Shown here: in pieces, positions 1 through 7,832 of the stretch
Numbering within the stretch: position 1 is the first letter of the stretch
Layout of the letters: every line of letters begins with the position of its first letter
Origin: Sphingobacterium tabacisoli
GTDB taxonomy: Bacteria > Bacteroidota > Bacteroidia > Sphingobacteriales > Sphingobacteriaceae
Reading direction: 5' to 3'
Assembly: GCF_017908035.1 (NCBI RefSeq)
Contig: NZ_JAEQMU010000002.1
Location: 372,001-436,000 of the forward strand
DNA length: 64,000 bases
Notes under the pieces: generated by a model
What the model saw: the letters and a program-made list of their open reading frames with translations, nothing else
The model's database searches: none
Told to the model about the DNA's origin: nothing
Translations under genes and position numbers: made by a program

Positions 1-84
1 CGCTTGTTCGACCAGCTCTTCAGGATGTGAACCTCCCCGTAAAAAAGAAAAGTTGCTGGTAGTTTGTAGTTCTGCGTATTCCAT
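1..84 (-). CDS. dnaE2: Error-prone DNA polymerase DnaE2 (ImuC), N-terminal 28 residues only
   Basis: Only the first 28 codons lie in the window; the gene runs off the left edge. The peptide begins MEYAELQTTSNFSFLRGGS and continues HPEELV, which matches the start of the PHP domain of the alternative alpha subunit of DNA polymerase III (DnaE2/ImuC family). That polymerase performs damage-tolerant synthesis together with ImuA and ImuB. The start codon lies 5 bp after the imuB stop, so it is the third gene of an imuA-imuB-dnaE2 operon. The identification rests on a short stretch, but the operon context makes it firm. Confidence 0.85.
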   Translation of the reverse strand, partial: MEYAELQTTSNFSFLRGGSHPEELVEQA

Positions 85-89
85 TGTGT

Positions 90-1583
90 TTATGTGAAAT
101 AACCATGAAGAAACCATTCAGGATCCCCTTGTCCGTAATATCCGGAACGGAATAGCCAGTATCTGGCTCCTTTCTCATCTTCCACGCGGTAGTAATCCCT
201 CGGTTGTTCGTCGCTGATCCACCATTCCTGTTCGATGCGCTCGGGCCCATCCGCTTTGACAAGCTTGTATATCTTTTTACGGTGCCTAAAGAGTGCCGGT
301 GGGTAATCGGGAAGGGGAACCATGACCTCGATAGGTTCGGGATGTGCCAGTAGGTGTAAGGGGCGTAATGCATGGCTGGGCCAGTCCGATTGGGGCTGTG
401 TGTCTAAGGATGAGGTGGGCTCGATTGTCCGTTCGGGCCAGTGGTGGGCGGAAGGTAGAAAGCGATGGATAGATCCAGAACCTATCTTGGCTGCAATATT
501 GTCCAGCAATTCGGCAATTTCCGATTGCCCGCCTTTCGTTTGCCAAAGACCTTCCTGTGGAAGGATGCTGTTTTCTGTCAAGGTGGCTTCCAAAACAAAC
601 AGCTCTATACCCAAAGCTGGTTCTATGTTGGGAACTTTGAGGTCAAACAATTTGAAAAGGTGGGTGGGGTTGGAGGAAGCTCTTCCTGTGCCTATGTGGA
701 TTGTTTGTACATTGCCATCGATCCGATATCCCCTGAATACCGCTTGACGAAGTCCCTTCCCTTCTTTCCGCAGTCTGTCGCACAAGGTGGTTAAGAGCTG
801 TTCTAAGGCTGTTTGAATACCTGTACAGGTCGAGATAGGTTCTAAGCAGGATAATCGCTCCTGATAGCTCGGTATGGGTTCTATAAGGCTGATGTGTTCC
901 TGTTCTGTTCCTAATGCTTGTCCTAATCGGTAGATAAGTTCGTCTCCAAAACGCCGTCTTAATGTGCTTTTGGGGATATGCATAAACTCTTCGATATAAC
1001 GAAAGCCTAATTTATGAAGACGTTGCTGTATCTGTAGGGAGATCCGGAGTGCAGCTGGAGGCAGTCCGGATAAAGCCTGTGCCTGTTGTGTCTTAGGGAT
1101 TATACTAAGCCGGGTGGTATGCCGGGCTGCTGCCCAGGCTGCGCCTATGGTATCGGCAATTGCTGCCTGAGCCTGATAACCTCCTTGAGCGATCCTGTCG
1201 ATAATGTGATTGCCGTATTTTTCTTCTCCTCCCCAGAGGTGTGTACAGCCCGATATATCGAGTACAATGCCATCGGGAGCTTGTAGGTCTACTATGGGGG
1301 CAAAACGGATGCACCATTCCCCGAGAGCCTGTAGTGTTTGGTTGAGACTGTTGGCGTCATATATCGCAGATTCCAGCTGGGGCAATATAGCTTGGGCATC
1401 GGCCAGCACCATGCCGCAGGATATTCCTTCCTGTAGTGCAGGCCTATTGGCAGCTTGTATTTTTACACGGCCATTTTGGGCAAGGGTGAGTACAAACGGA
1501 GCTTTCCTTCGTTCGGGCTGTTCTTTCTCTGCTCGATCGGTTCCGAAGAACGGAAGCCAGATACACATGTAACGTCTAGGCAT
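90..1583 (-). CDS. imuB: ImuB, Y-family DNA polymerase-like protein of the mutasome
   Basis: A 497-residue protein beginning MPRRYMCIWLPFF with the Y-family polymerase fold over roughly the first 350 residues and the C-terminal extension typical of ImuB. In this family the protein is a non-catalytic adaptor that bridges the sliding clamp, ImuA and DnaE2. The expected acidic active-site motif at the N-terminus of active Y-family enzymes is absent here (hydrophobic and aromatic residues occupy it). No clear clamp-binding pentapeptide could be assigned. It overlaps imuA by 8 bp and is followed after 5 bp by dnaE2, implying translational coupling. Cytoplasmic, expected to be DNA-damage induced. 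Confidence 0.9.
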   Translation of the reverse strand: MPRRYMCIWLPFFGTDRAEKEQPERRKAPFVLTLAQNGRVKIQAANRPALQEGISCGMVLADAQAILPQLESAIYDANSLNQTLQALGEWCIRFAPIVDLQAPDGIVLDISGCTHLWGGEEKYGNHIIDRIAQGGYQAQAAIADTIGAAWAAARHTTRLSIIPKTQQAQALSGLPPAALRISLQIQQRLHKLGFRYIEEFMHIPKSTLRRRFGDELIYRLGQALGTEQEHISLIEPIPSYQERLSCLEPISTCTGIQTALEQLLTTLCDRLRKEGKGLRQAVFRGYRIDGNVQTIHIGTGRASSNPTHLFKLFDLKVPNIEPALGIELFVLEATLTENSILPQEGLWQTKGGQSEIAELLDNIAAKIGSGSIHRFLPSAHHWPERTIEPTSSLDTQPQSDWPSHALRPLHLLAHPEPIEVMVPLPDYPPALFRHRKKIYKLVKADGPERIEQEWWISDEQPRDYYRVEDEKGARYWLFRSGYYGQGDPEWFLHGYFT

Positions 1584-2319
1584 ATTGTTCGTGGTTTGGT
1601 CGTGCTGTCCTTGTAATCGCCTCTTTGGATAGATGTACCAGTTGATTGTTTTGCCAACTTACCTGCCATTTTCCAGGTCGGCCGTTGCGGACTTTTTCTA
1701 GAGAGACCTCCCAGGTCGGATAGCCTACGCCAGGTAAACCGTCTGGAACACGACTGGCTATGGAGCGTATTTTCCATCGGGATACGCAGGCCAAGGTGTT
1801 TTCATGACGAGGGCGTCTTCGGTGTAAGAACCCCGTAACATTGCTTTTCTCTACGGCGAGCTGTAATCGTTGGGATTCGGAAAAGCTTACTTCTTCCATT
1901 TCTGCGACTACGGCTGCCAATGCGTTACATTTGAGGGCTTGCTCCATAACCCATAAGGCGTCTTTGTGCTGTGTGATATCTACAAAGATGACTTGATGTG
2001 GGGCTATTCCGAAATGGGTTAAGCCAATAGGAGACAGGCTGCGTTTGGTACTGATCCAGAGGCAGAAATTGCCAGCGTGCATCAGCTTGGCAACTATACT
2101 GGCAATAAAGCCATTGGTTGCGGTGGCATGAACTGCAGTAGGACTGATGAACTCGTGTACTGCGGCTGTAGGGAATGTTCCGAATGGAAAGGCGGATTCT
2201 ATGTCGGCCAAACCAAAGTCAATACGGTTCAATATCCCCGTATGGGGTTTGAAACCTTCTAATTTTAGAATCTTTTCCTGAAGCTGTCTTATTACCTCTT
2301 GTTTTGCTGTCCCCTCCAT
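1576..2319 (-). CDS. imuA: ImuA, RecA/SulA-like mutasome protein
   Basis: A 247-residue protein with the ImuA pattern: an N-terminal helix, then FPFGTFPTAAVHEF near residue 45, a RecA-like central sheet, and a basic Arg-rich C-terminal part. It is the first gene of the imuA-imuB-dnaE2 cassette; ImuA is needed for damage-induced mutagenesis in other bacteria and interacts with RecA and ImuB. A GGAGG ribosome-binding site about 10 bases before the ATG is unusually strong for this phylum. Upstream lies the operator-bearing intergenic region shared with the divergent LexA-like gene, so repression by that protein is likely but not shown. Confidence 0.88.
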   Translation of the reverse strand: MEGTAKQEVIRQLQEKILKLEGFKPHTGILNRIDFGLADIESAFPFGTFPTAAVHEFISPTAVHATATNGFIASIVAKLMHAGNFCLWISTKRSLSPIGLTHFGIAPHQVIFVDITQHKDALWVMEQALKCNALAAVVAEMEEVSFSESQRLQLAVEKSNVTGFLHRRRPRHENTLACVSRWKIRSIASRVPDGLPGVGYPTWEVSLEKVRNGRPGKWQVSWQNNQLVHLSKEAITRTARPNHEQYA

Positions 2320-2347
2320 ATGCTACACCCTCCGTGTTTAATTCATT

Positions 2348-2379
2348 TTTGTATCTATCGCATTGTTTAATTACTTTTG
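2348..2379 (+). promoter_or_regulatory. Promoter of the LexA-like gene
   Basis: TTTG at 2348-2351 and TACTTTTG at 2372-2379 match the Bacteroidota -33 (TTTG) and -7 (TAnnTTTG) elements with a 20-bp spacer. Transcription would start near 2383, inside the first operator. Confidence 0.65.
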
Positions 2380-2394
2380 TTATTAATAATAACA
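2378..2394. promoter_or_regulatory. Operator 1, perfect 17-bp inverted repeat
   Basis: TGTTATTA-a-TAATAACA has perfect 8-bp arms around one base. It overlaps the end of the -7 element and the expected start of transcription of the LexA-like gene, a classic position for repression. Confidence 0.65.
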
Positions 2395-2400
2395 ATATGA

Positions 2401-2417
2401 TGTTATCTATAATAACA
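2401..2417. promoter_or_regulatory. Operator 2, imperfect copy of operator 1
   Basis: TGTTATCT-a-TAATAACA repeats operator 1 with two changes in the left arm. Its centre is 23 bp from the centre of operator 1, about two helical turns, and it ends one base before the ATG of the LexA-like gene. Confidence 0.6.
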
Positions 2418-2418
2418 A

Positions 2419-3240
2419 ATGAAGTCGGTAAATCAAAAAATATTTTTTGCGTCTAATATTAAATTCCTTCGGACACGACAGGGATTGAGTCAGGAAGCAG
2501 CGGCAGAAAAATTGGGATTGACAAGAGCCAAGTTAGCTTCTATTGAGGCGGGGAATACCAAAGCGCCTCAACCGGAGGATTATCTGAATTTCTCTAATTT
2601 TTTTGCTGTAAGTATAGATACCCTGCTCAAGGTTAACCTTCCGCTATTGGGCGAATTAAAACTGAGAGAGTTGGAGTCGGGCAATGATGTTTTTATAAAA
2701 GGGGGGAATCTTCGGGTATTGGCCATCAGTGTAGATAAAAGCAATAATGAGCATGTGGAATATGTACCGATCAAGGCTAAGGCAGGGTATGCGGCCAGTT
2801 ATGCAGATCCTGAGTTTATAGCCAGTTTGCCTAAATATTCATTGCCTCATCTACAAGGGGGGACTTACCGTATTTTTCCTATTGTAGGTGATTCGATGTT
2901 GCCGATTCCAGATGGAAGTGATGTTACGGGAAGTTATGTGGAAGATTGGACAGCTCTTCCTGCCGGTACACCTTGTATTGTGCTATTAAAGGGGCAACAG
3001 GATTTTGTATTCAAGTTGGTGAGCTGGCTTCCTGAGGGGCAGTTTTTGCTGTCGTCGCTTAATCCTGCATATCGTCCCTATACAGTAGCTGTGGAGGAGG
3101 TATTGGAGGTATGGAAATTTCATGCTTATAGTACGCGTGTTTTTCCAGATGGACAATCGGACTTATCGATGGTTATGGCTGCAATAAAAGATCTGGAAAG
3201 ACATGTTAGGTCTTGTACACAACCTCGATCTTTGGATTGA
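2419..3240 (+). CDS. LexA-like repressor: XRE helix-turn-helix plus S24 peptidase domain
   Basis: A 273-residue regulator. Residues about 12-65 form an XRE-type helix-turn-helix (QGLSQEAAAEKLGLTRAKLA). The C-terminal half is an S24/LexA self-cleaving peptidase: an Ala122-Gly123 bond in a KAKAGYA context as probable cleavage site, Ser159 in GDSML as nucleophile, and Lys199 in FVFKL as general base. It is divergent from imuA-imuB-dnaE2 and has two operator copies at its own promoter, so the natural reading is an autoregulated, RecA-triggered repressor of the mutasome. It uses an XRE domain, not the winged helix of canonical LexA. The last 35 bases overlap the convergent downstream gene. Confidence 0.85.
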   Translation: MKSVNQKIFFASNIKFLRTRQGLSQEAAAEKLGLTRAKLASIEAGNTKAPQPEDYLNFSNFFAVSIDTLLKVNLPLLGELKLRELESGNDVFIKGGNLRVLAISVDKSNNEHVEYVPIKAKAGYAASYADPEFIASLPKYSLPHLQGGTYRIFPIVGDSMLPIPDGSDVTGSYVEDWTALPAGTPCIVLLKGQQDFVFKLVSWLPEGQFLLSSLNPAYRPYTVAVEEVLEVWKFHAYSTRVFPDGQSDLSMVMAAIKDLERHVRSCTQPRSLD

Positions 3241-3619
3241 TCTCTTGAATGGTGCTGATAAAGCCGGCTTTGTCCTTTGGCGATATCAGGACAGAATCAA
3301 AGCTGTTAAAGAAAATTTCTAATCGATCAAGGGATGCAGCTGGTGAACTGACCATATTGTTGGTCTCTACGATTTTTCGGACGCTGTCTATAGGGATATT
3401 TTTTTTATAAAGTAGACCGCTCCTGATTTTTAATACATTTTCTTCAATGGTATAGTGCGTGTTGAGCAGAGTAGGAAGACATATTATGGAAGTTAGTACT
3501 AAAAGAACTATAGCTTCCCATACATGCGTGCTATGGTATAACATAATGGCAGGCGCAAGTGAAATGGCAACTAGAAGTAAGATTAGCAGTCCTGTGCTGA
3601 TTTTTGATTTAAAGACCAT
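3206..3619 (-). CDS. PH domain-like small membrane protein
   Basis: A 137-residue protein when started at MVFKSKIS. Two hydrophobic segments (about residues 9-27 and 33-53) are followed by a domain beginning THYTIEENVLKIRSGLLYKKNIPIDSVRKI, which resembles the bacterial PH domain of YdbT/YdbS-type proteins. A longer reading from 3721 would add 34 residues of poor quality, so the internal start is preferred. Function unknown; the domain probably sits on the cytoplasmic side of the inner membrane. Its 3' end overlaps the LexA-like gene by 35 bp tail to tail. Confidence 0.65.
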   Translation of the reverse strand: MVFKSKISTGLLILLLVAISLAPAIMLYHSTHVWEAIVLLVLTSIICLPTLLNTHYTIEENVLKIRSGLLYKKNIPIDSVRKIVETNNMVSSPAASLDRLEIFFNSFDSVLISPKDKAGFISTIQEINPKIEVVYKT

Positions 3620-3769
3620 GTTTTTTGTTGTTTTGGCTATAGTGGCAACTGTCTTGCTAAGATACAATATGTTTTGTGTTCTTAATCCTGTCGAAAAAAA
3701 ATAAACCTTTCTTCCAAACAAATGTAACTCTTAACTGTTTTTTTATTGAAATTTTAAAACAATAGGATT

Positions 3770-4255
3770 ATGAGTTTAAGAAAAGTATTATCCATGTTCC
3801 TGGTGGCTGGAGTAGTTGCCTTTGGAACAATTTCCTGTAAATCCAAGATATCGGATGCGGATTTAAAAACGAAGGTAGAAACGGCAGTTAGTACAAGCCC
3901 AACGGTAATGGTGGATGTTAAGGATGGTGTAGTTACCCTGACAGGTACAGTAGGTTCAGAAGATGAACGTATGGCTTTAGAAAGTTCGGCCAAAGCTGCG
4001 GATACTAAAGGTGTGAAATCTGTTATCAATAATATCACCGTACAGGCTCCTATAGAAATCAATACCAATGATGCAGACCTGACCGCTAAGATTGTGGACG
4101 CAACAAAAGATTTTCCAACGGTGAAAGCTACAGCAGCAGCAGGTGTGATTACGGTTACAGGTACATTGGAGCAGGCGCGGGTTATGGTTTTGAAGCAATC
4201 GTTGGATGCCTTGAATCCTAAAAAAGTGGATATGTCGGCGTTAGTTGTTAAATAG
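3770..4255 (+). CDS. Lipoprotein with two BON domains
   Basis: A 161-residue protein with a lipoprotein signal ending in GTISC (Cys23), followed by two BON repeats (about 29-95 and 100-160), each with the pattern of a charged helix, then GVVTLTGTV or GVITVTGTL. BON domains bind phospholipid or other envelope surfaces (OsmY, DolP). The protein is therefore expected in the periplasm, anchored to a membrane, possibly stress related. The next gene, 22 bp downstream, encodes a BON-like/SH3 protein, so the two probably form one transcription unit. The exact ligand is unknown. Confidence 0.8.
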   Translation: MSLRKVLSMFLVAGVVAFGTISCKSKISDADLKTKVETAVSTSPTVMVDVKDGVVTLTGTVGSEDERMALESSAKAADTKGVKSVINNITVQAPIEINTNDADLTAKIVDATKDFPTVKATAAAGVITVTGTLEQARVMVLKQSLDALNPKKVDMSALVVK

Positions 4256-4277
4256 TGATTTTAAAACAAAAGAAAAT

Positions 4278-4700
4278 ATGTCTTTACTAAATAAATATAA
4301 AGTTTTGATTGATACCGCTAATGCATCAGGTATCAGTGATCTGCAGATGGCAGAACAGGATGGCGTTTTACAAATAAGAGGTACAGCTCCGAATGCTGAT
4401 GTCAAGAACAAACTATGGGATATCTATAATCAGATAGACCCTAATTTTTTATCTGGTGATGTGGTTATGAATGTAGATGTGTCTACAGCGGTAGCGGGTA
4501 CACAGGCTCGTGTTATTACAGAGAACTCAAACCTTAATGTGCGTAAAGGACCAGGGACAGACCAACCTATTGTAGGAAAGGCTGCTAAGAACGAGATTAT
4601 TACCTTAATCAGCAGGGCGAATAGCCAATGGTGGTTGGTACGGACAAAAGATGGGGAAGAGGGATATTGTTATGCGCAATATCTGGAGCCTATCGGATAG
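4278..4700 (+). CDS. BON-like plus bacterial SH3 domain protein
   Basis: A 140-residue protein when started at MSLLNKYKV; the ATG at 4278 clears the upstream stop, whereas a reading from 4245 would overlap the previous gene. Residues about 10-68 look BON-like (DGVLQIRGTAPN). Residues about 76-138 are an SH3b domain (NLNVRKGPGTDQPIVGK, then WWLVRTKDGEEGYCYAQYL). No signal peptide is visible, which is odd for an SH3b protein. The layout resembles enterobacterial Kbp/YgaU (BON plus LysM), with SH3b in place of LysM; that comparison is by analogy only. A hairpin terminator follows. Confidence 0.72.
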   Translation: MSLLNKYKVLIDTANASGISDLQMAEQDGVLQIRGTAPNADVKNKLWDIYNQIDPNFLSGDVVMNVDVSTAVAGTQARVITENSNLNVRKGPGTDQPIVGKAAKNEIITLISRANSQWWLVRTKDGEEGYCYAQYLEPIG

Positions 4701-4738
4701 GTTATAAGTTTAAAGATTTACTGTTTTTAATTTTGCAG

Positions 4739-4780
4739 AGGCCCTATACTATACAATAGTATGGGGCTTCGCTGTTTTAT
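4739..4780 (+). terminator. Hairpin terminator after the BON/SH3 genes
   Basis: A 12-bp stem (4741-4752 with 4756-4767, one G-T pair) around an ACA loop, followed by a T-rich stretch. Confidence 0.6.
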
Positions 4781-4874
4781 TTATATAATGAAGATATACC
4801 ATTTGCGGATGAATGAACGTGGATTAGTTTTCTTTGGTTGTTACCTTATATGAGGCTACTTATCGACTATAAGT

Positions 4875-4920
4875 AATATTTACCAGCTGTTGTTTTAAAA
4901 TGTAATAGCCGGTAAATATT
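4875..4920 (-). terminator. Hairpin after the YCF48-like gene
   Basis: Arms 4875-4888 and 4907-4920 pair at 13 of 14 positions. It lies 12 bp beyond the stop of the minus-strand YCF48-like gene but lacks a clear T tract, so it may stabilise the 3' end and not terminate on its own. Confidence 0.45.
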
Positions 4921-4931
4921 ATGCTAAAAGG

Positions 4932-5942
4932 CTATAAAATTAGCCTGAAAATATTGCCCTTTGACCCCGTTAAGTATATGGTTTTATTATCAGGGCTTTT
5001 GCTGATTGTGTTAAAACTATCTTGGGATATGTTCTTCCAGTTCATGCCCCCATCGTAGGAAATGTCTGTGCCAGATGTTCCGGTGGCCAGTACGATTTTT
5101 TCGGTGATATAGCATACATCCGAACGGTATCCTAGCACAGGTGTGTCTGGTCTGAACCAGTTTTTTCCGGCGTCATTGGTAAGGAGTATGTTGTTGGTAT
5201 TGTCCTTGTCGGATAAGTAATCGCCGCCTACTGCAATACCGGTGTTGGGGTTAATGAAATCAATAGCAAATATCCCTGCAGAGGCTTTGCTCGCTACGAT
5301 AGGACAATCGTATTTGTCAACGCGGAGAGCTTTGGGATTAAGGTCAAAAAAGCTAGCATATCTTCCTCCTGTTCCGATATAGAGTCTTTCTTTCCATTGT
5401 TTCATAGAGGAACCGGAAGCTGCAAATGCGGCTTCTCCTGAATCGGCAAAGAGTATGAACTCGTTGCTTACATCCTTCCAGGAGTTCCCCTTGTCTGTGG
5501 TTTTTAAAAGCTGAAAGGCTCCGTTGATAGGGTCTCCTAAGATATAGCCTGTTTTTCCATTTAAGGTCAGGTCGTCCAGGAAAATCTCGGGCCGGTTATC
5601 TTCATAGACTTTGACCCATGTTTTTCCCGCATCTTTCGTTTTTAGTACAATGGCAGGGGAGCCGACTCCCATGACTAAGGCTTCCTTTTTGTTGATGACA
5701 GCAATATCTCTGAAATCAATATTTTCATACCCCATGGGATTTACCCATTTCCAGCTCTTGCCTTTGTCGTTAGAGTAGCCCACGGTTCCTTTGCTTCCAG
5801 ATACCCATACGGTCTCTTTTCCATAAGTTGCCAACCCTCTGAAACTGGAAGGCTTGTTTTCTACTAGGGGTACAAAGGTCTGGGCAAAACTTATGGTTAG
5901 CATGCCAAATATTCCGGCAATCAGGGAAATTGTTCTTTTCAT
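4932..5942 (-). CDS. YCF48/BNR-repeat beta-propeller, secreted
   Basis: A 336-residue protein with a cleavable signal peptide (MKRTISLIAGIFGMLTISFAQ) and repeated blades containing S-x-D-x-G-x-x-W (SNDKGKSWKWV, TKDAGKTWVKV, TTDKGNSWKDV, TNDAGKNWF, SYDGGMNWKN). This is the Asp-box propeller seen in YCF48/HCF136-like and sialidase-like proteins. In Bacteroidota such genes are usually called oxidoreductase or photosystem assembly-like, without a proven role. Exported, probably periplasmic or surface associated. It lies 8 bp after yceH on the same strand and may be co-transcribed. No catalytic residues could be assigned. Confidence 0.75.
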   Translation of the reverse strand: MKRTISLIAGIFGMLTISFAQTFVPLVENKPSSFRGLATYGKETVWVSGSKGTVGYSNDKGKSWKWVNPMGYENIDFRDIAVINKKEALVMGVGSPAIVLKTKDAGKTWVKVYEDNRPEIFLDDLTLNGKTGYILGDPINGAFQLLKTTDKGNSWKDVSNEFILFADSGEAAFAASGSSMKQWKERLYIGTGGRYASFFDLNPKALRVDKYDCPIVASKASAGIFAIDFINPNTGIAVGGDYLSDKDNTNNILLTNDAGKNWFRPDTPVLGYRSDVCYITEKIVLATGTSGTDISYDGGMNWKNISQDSFNTISKSPDNKTIYLTGSKGNIFRLIL

Positions 5943-5950
5943 TGTTGTTT

Positions 5951-6610
5951 TTAGCTTAATTCTGCCATAAGCTTATTGAACTCTTCGCGTAAGGTTGCTA
6001 GTTCTGTTTCTAATGTTGTTACCCGTTCTTCTAAAGCTTGTACCTGAGCGCTTGATCCTGTGGAGACTGTTGTAGCACTTGTTTCGTAGTCTTCTTCGTC
6101 GAATTCGCCAAAAAGATGGATGTATCGGGCTTCCTTCTGTCCGGGGCGTTTGGCCAATAACCTGACATAGGGTGTTTCGTCTTCTGCGAGTTTATTTAAT
6201 AATTCCTGTACTTCATCTAATGTTTCGAATTCGTAAAGACGTCCTGAGTTGGAGTTGATTTCTCCAGCCGTAAGGGGGCCTCTTAAGAATAATAGACATA
6301 GAGCAGCTAGCTCGGCAGGTACTAAAGGGTATTGAATAGCAATATTGTGCTTGTATTTGGTGACGCGTGAACCCCCGCCTACCACAGTAGATACTAACCC
6401 GCGGCGCTTTAAACCATCTAAGGTGCTGATGATGGTGCTTTCATCATAATTTACCACGGGCTTGCGCGATGTCTTCTGGTTACAAGCTGTTTGCAGCCCA
6501 TTGATGGTCATGGGGTAATATTCGGGGGTGGTTTTCGACTTTTCCAACAGGCATCCTAAGACGCGAATCTCTTCTTGGCTTAATTGAGGTAACGTTTTTA
6601 TTTCTTCCAT
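5951..6610 (-). CDS. yceH: YceH family protein (DUF480)
   Basis: A 219-residue protein when started at MEEIKTLPQLSQEEIRVLGCLLEK, which matches the family's usual N-terminus (two winged-helix domains). A longer reading to 6781 adds 57 residues of low-quality sequence and is rejected. Family landmarks are TPEYYPMTINGLQTACNQKTSRKPV and the later LRGPLTAGEIN. The C-terminal 35 residues form a coiled coil (VQALEERVTTLETELATL). YceH is a conserved cytoplasmic protein of uncertain function, probably DNA binding. Downstream after 8 bp is the YCF48-like gene. Confidence 0.82.
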   Translation of the reverse strand: MEEIKTLPQLSQEEIRVLGCLLEKSKTTPEYYPMTINGLQTACNQKTSRKPVVNYDESTIISTLDGLKRRGLVSTVVGGGSRVTKYKHNIAIQYPLVPAELAALCLLFLRGPLTAGEINSNSGRLYEFETLDEVQELLNKLAEDETPYVRLLAKRPGQKEARYIHLFGEFDEEDYETSATTVSTGSSAQVQALEERVTTLETELATLREEFNKLMAELS

Positions 6611-6896
6611 TGTTGTCTGTAAAGTATAATTGTTTTCTAAGATAAGAAATATTCGTGTTTGGCAAAGTGCAGGGGCTGTGTTTGTTGTTATTTCAGTATT
6701 ATTAAGATTGGACGGTTGTGCTTTTGGATAAATTAGTTTGCTACACATCTGCCTTCGGTGGTCGTCGTTCCTTTCCGACAAATCGAAGCAAGTTCTTGTA
6801 ATGGTGATAGCTGATTGTTATGTTCGGATTGTAAGAATATATAATTCCCCGAATTATTTACTTCTTTGTATTTTCGTAGGTTGAAAATATAACGAA
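6611..6896. other. Divergent intergenic region, yceH / histone deacetylase-like gene
   Basis: This 286-bp AT-rich region separates two divergent genes. I see no conserved gene in it and no perfect TAnnTTTG element for either side; TATTTTCG near 6870-6877 is the closest plus-strand candidate. Confidence 0.4.
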
Positions 6897-7802
6897 TTGC
6901 TGAAAATCGCCTATCATACCCAATATGTTCACCCTGTACGTGAGGGGCATCGCTTTCCGATGTTGAAGTATGAACTGATTCCTGAGCAGCTTTGCTACGA
7001 AGGGCTGGTCTCTGCTGTTAATTTTTTTGAGCCCGAAATGGTTGATTTTGAAACGGCGGCGCTGGCTCATGATGTAGGGTATTTGCATCGGTTGTTTGAT
7101 TTGACGTTGGATGCAAAGATGGTGCGGCGTATAGGTTTTCCGTTGACACAGGAATTGGTCGATCGAGAACGTTATTTGGTGGACGGTACCCTGAAGTCTG
7201 CTTTGTTTGCGTTGGACTATGGTATCTCCTTTAATGTGGCTGGAGGTACGCATCATGCAGGTCGCGATTTTGGGGAGGGGTTCTGTCTGATGAACGATCA
7301 GGCTATAGCGGCGGCTTATCTGTTGGAGCAGGGATTGGCAACACGTGTTTTGATTATTGATCTGGATGTGCATCAAGGTAATGGTACGGCACATATCTTT
7401 AGTGGTATACCTGAGGTGTATACTTTTTCAATGCATGGGGACAAGAATTTTCCTTTTATCAAAGAGCGCTCCGATAGGGATGTTGCTCTGGAGGATGGAA
7501 TCCTGGATGAGCAGTATTTACAGTTACTAGGGGAGAATCTTGCCTTTGTTTTTGAAACTGTTAATCCTGATTTTGTTTTTTATCAAGCAGGAGTCGATAT
7601 CTTAAGTTCGGACAAGCTTGGTAAACTGAAGGTGTCTGCTGCCGGATGCCGAGAGCGGGATAGGATGGTGTTGGAAAGCTGTAATGTACGAAAAGTTCCG
7701 GTACAGGTCAGTATGGGAGGTGGGTATTCGACGCAGATTCGGGATATTGTCAATGCGCATGTCGAGACTTATCGAGCAGCAATTGCTATTTTTGATTTCT
7801 AA
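6897..7802 (+). CDS. Histone deacetylase family protein (AcuC/HDAC-like amidohydrolase)
   Basis: A 301-residue zinc amidohydrolase. The start is TTG, chosen because LKIAYHTQYVHPVREGHRFPM aligns with the family N-terminus and no ATG is available there. Catalytic features are visible: tandem His119-His120 in GGTHH, zinc ligands Asp157 and His159 in DLDVHQGNGT, Asp234 in AGVDIL, and Tyr277 in GGGYS. Family members deacetylate acetyl-lysine, acetylpolyamines or other acetamides in the cytoplasm; the substrate here cannot be told from sequence. It stands 30 bp before the nucleoid-associated protein gene and is probably transcribed with it. Confidence 0.85.
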   Translation: MLKIAYHTQYVHPVREGHRFPMLKYELIPEQLCYEGLVSAVNFFEPEMVDFETAALAHDVGYLHRLFDLTLDAKMVRRIGFPLTQELVDRERYLVDGTLKSALFALDYGISFNVAGGTHHAGRDFGEGFCLMNDQAIAAAYLLEQGLATRVLIIDLDVHQGNGTAHIFSGIPEVYTFSMHGDKNFPFIKERSDRDVALEDGILDEQYLQLLGENLAFVFETVNPDFVFYQAGVDILSSDKLGKLKVSAAGCRERDRMVLESCNVRKVPVQVSMGGGYSTQIRDIVNAHVETYRAAIAIFDF

Positions 7803-7832
7803 TTTTTAACTTCTGACTTTTAATTTTATACT

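Noticed and set aside
20-2262. Several open frames of 60-140 codons on both strands across the imu genes
   Set aside because: They lie in alternative frames of imuA and imuB, have no recognisable domains, and the real genes fit their families along the full length.
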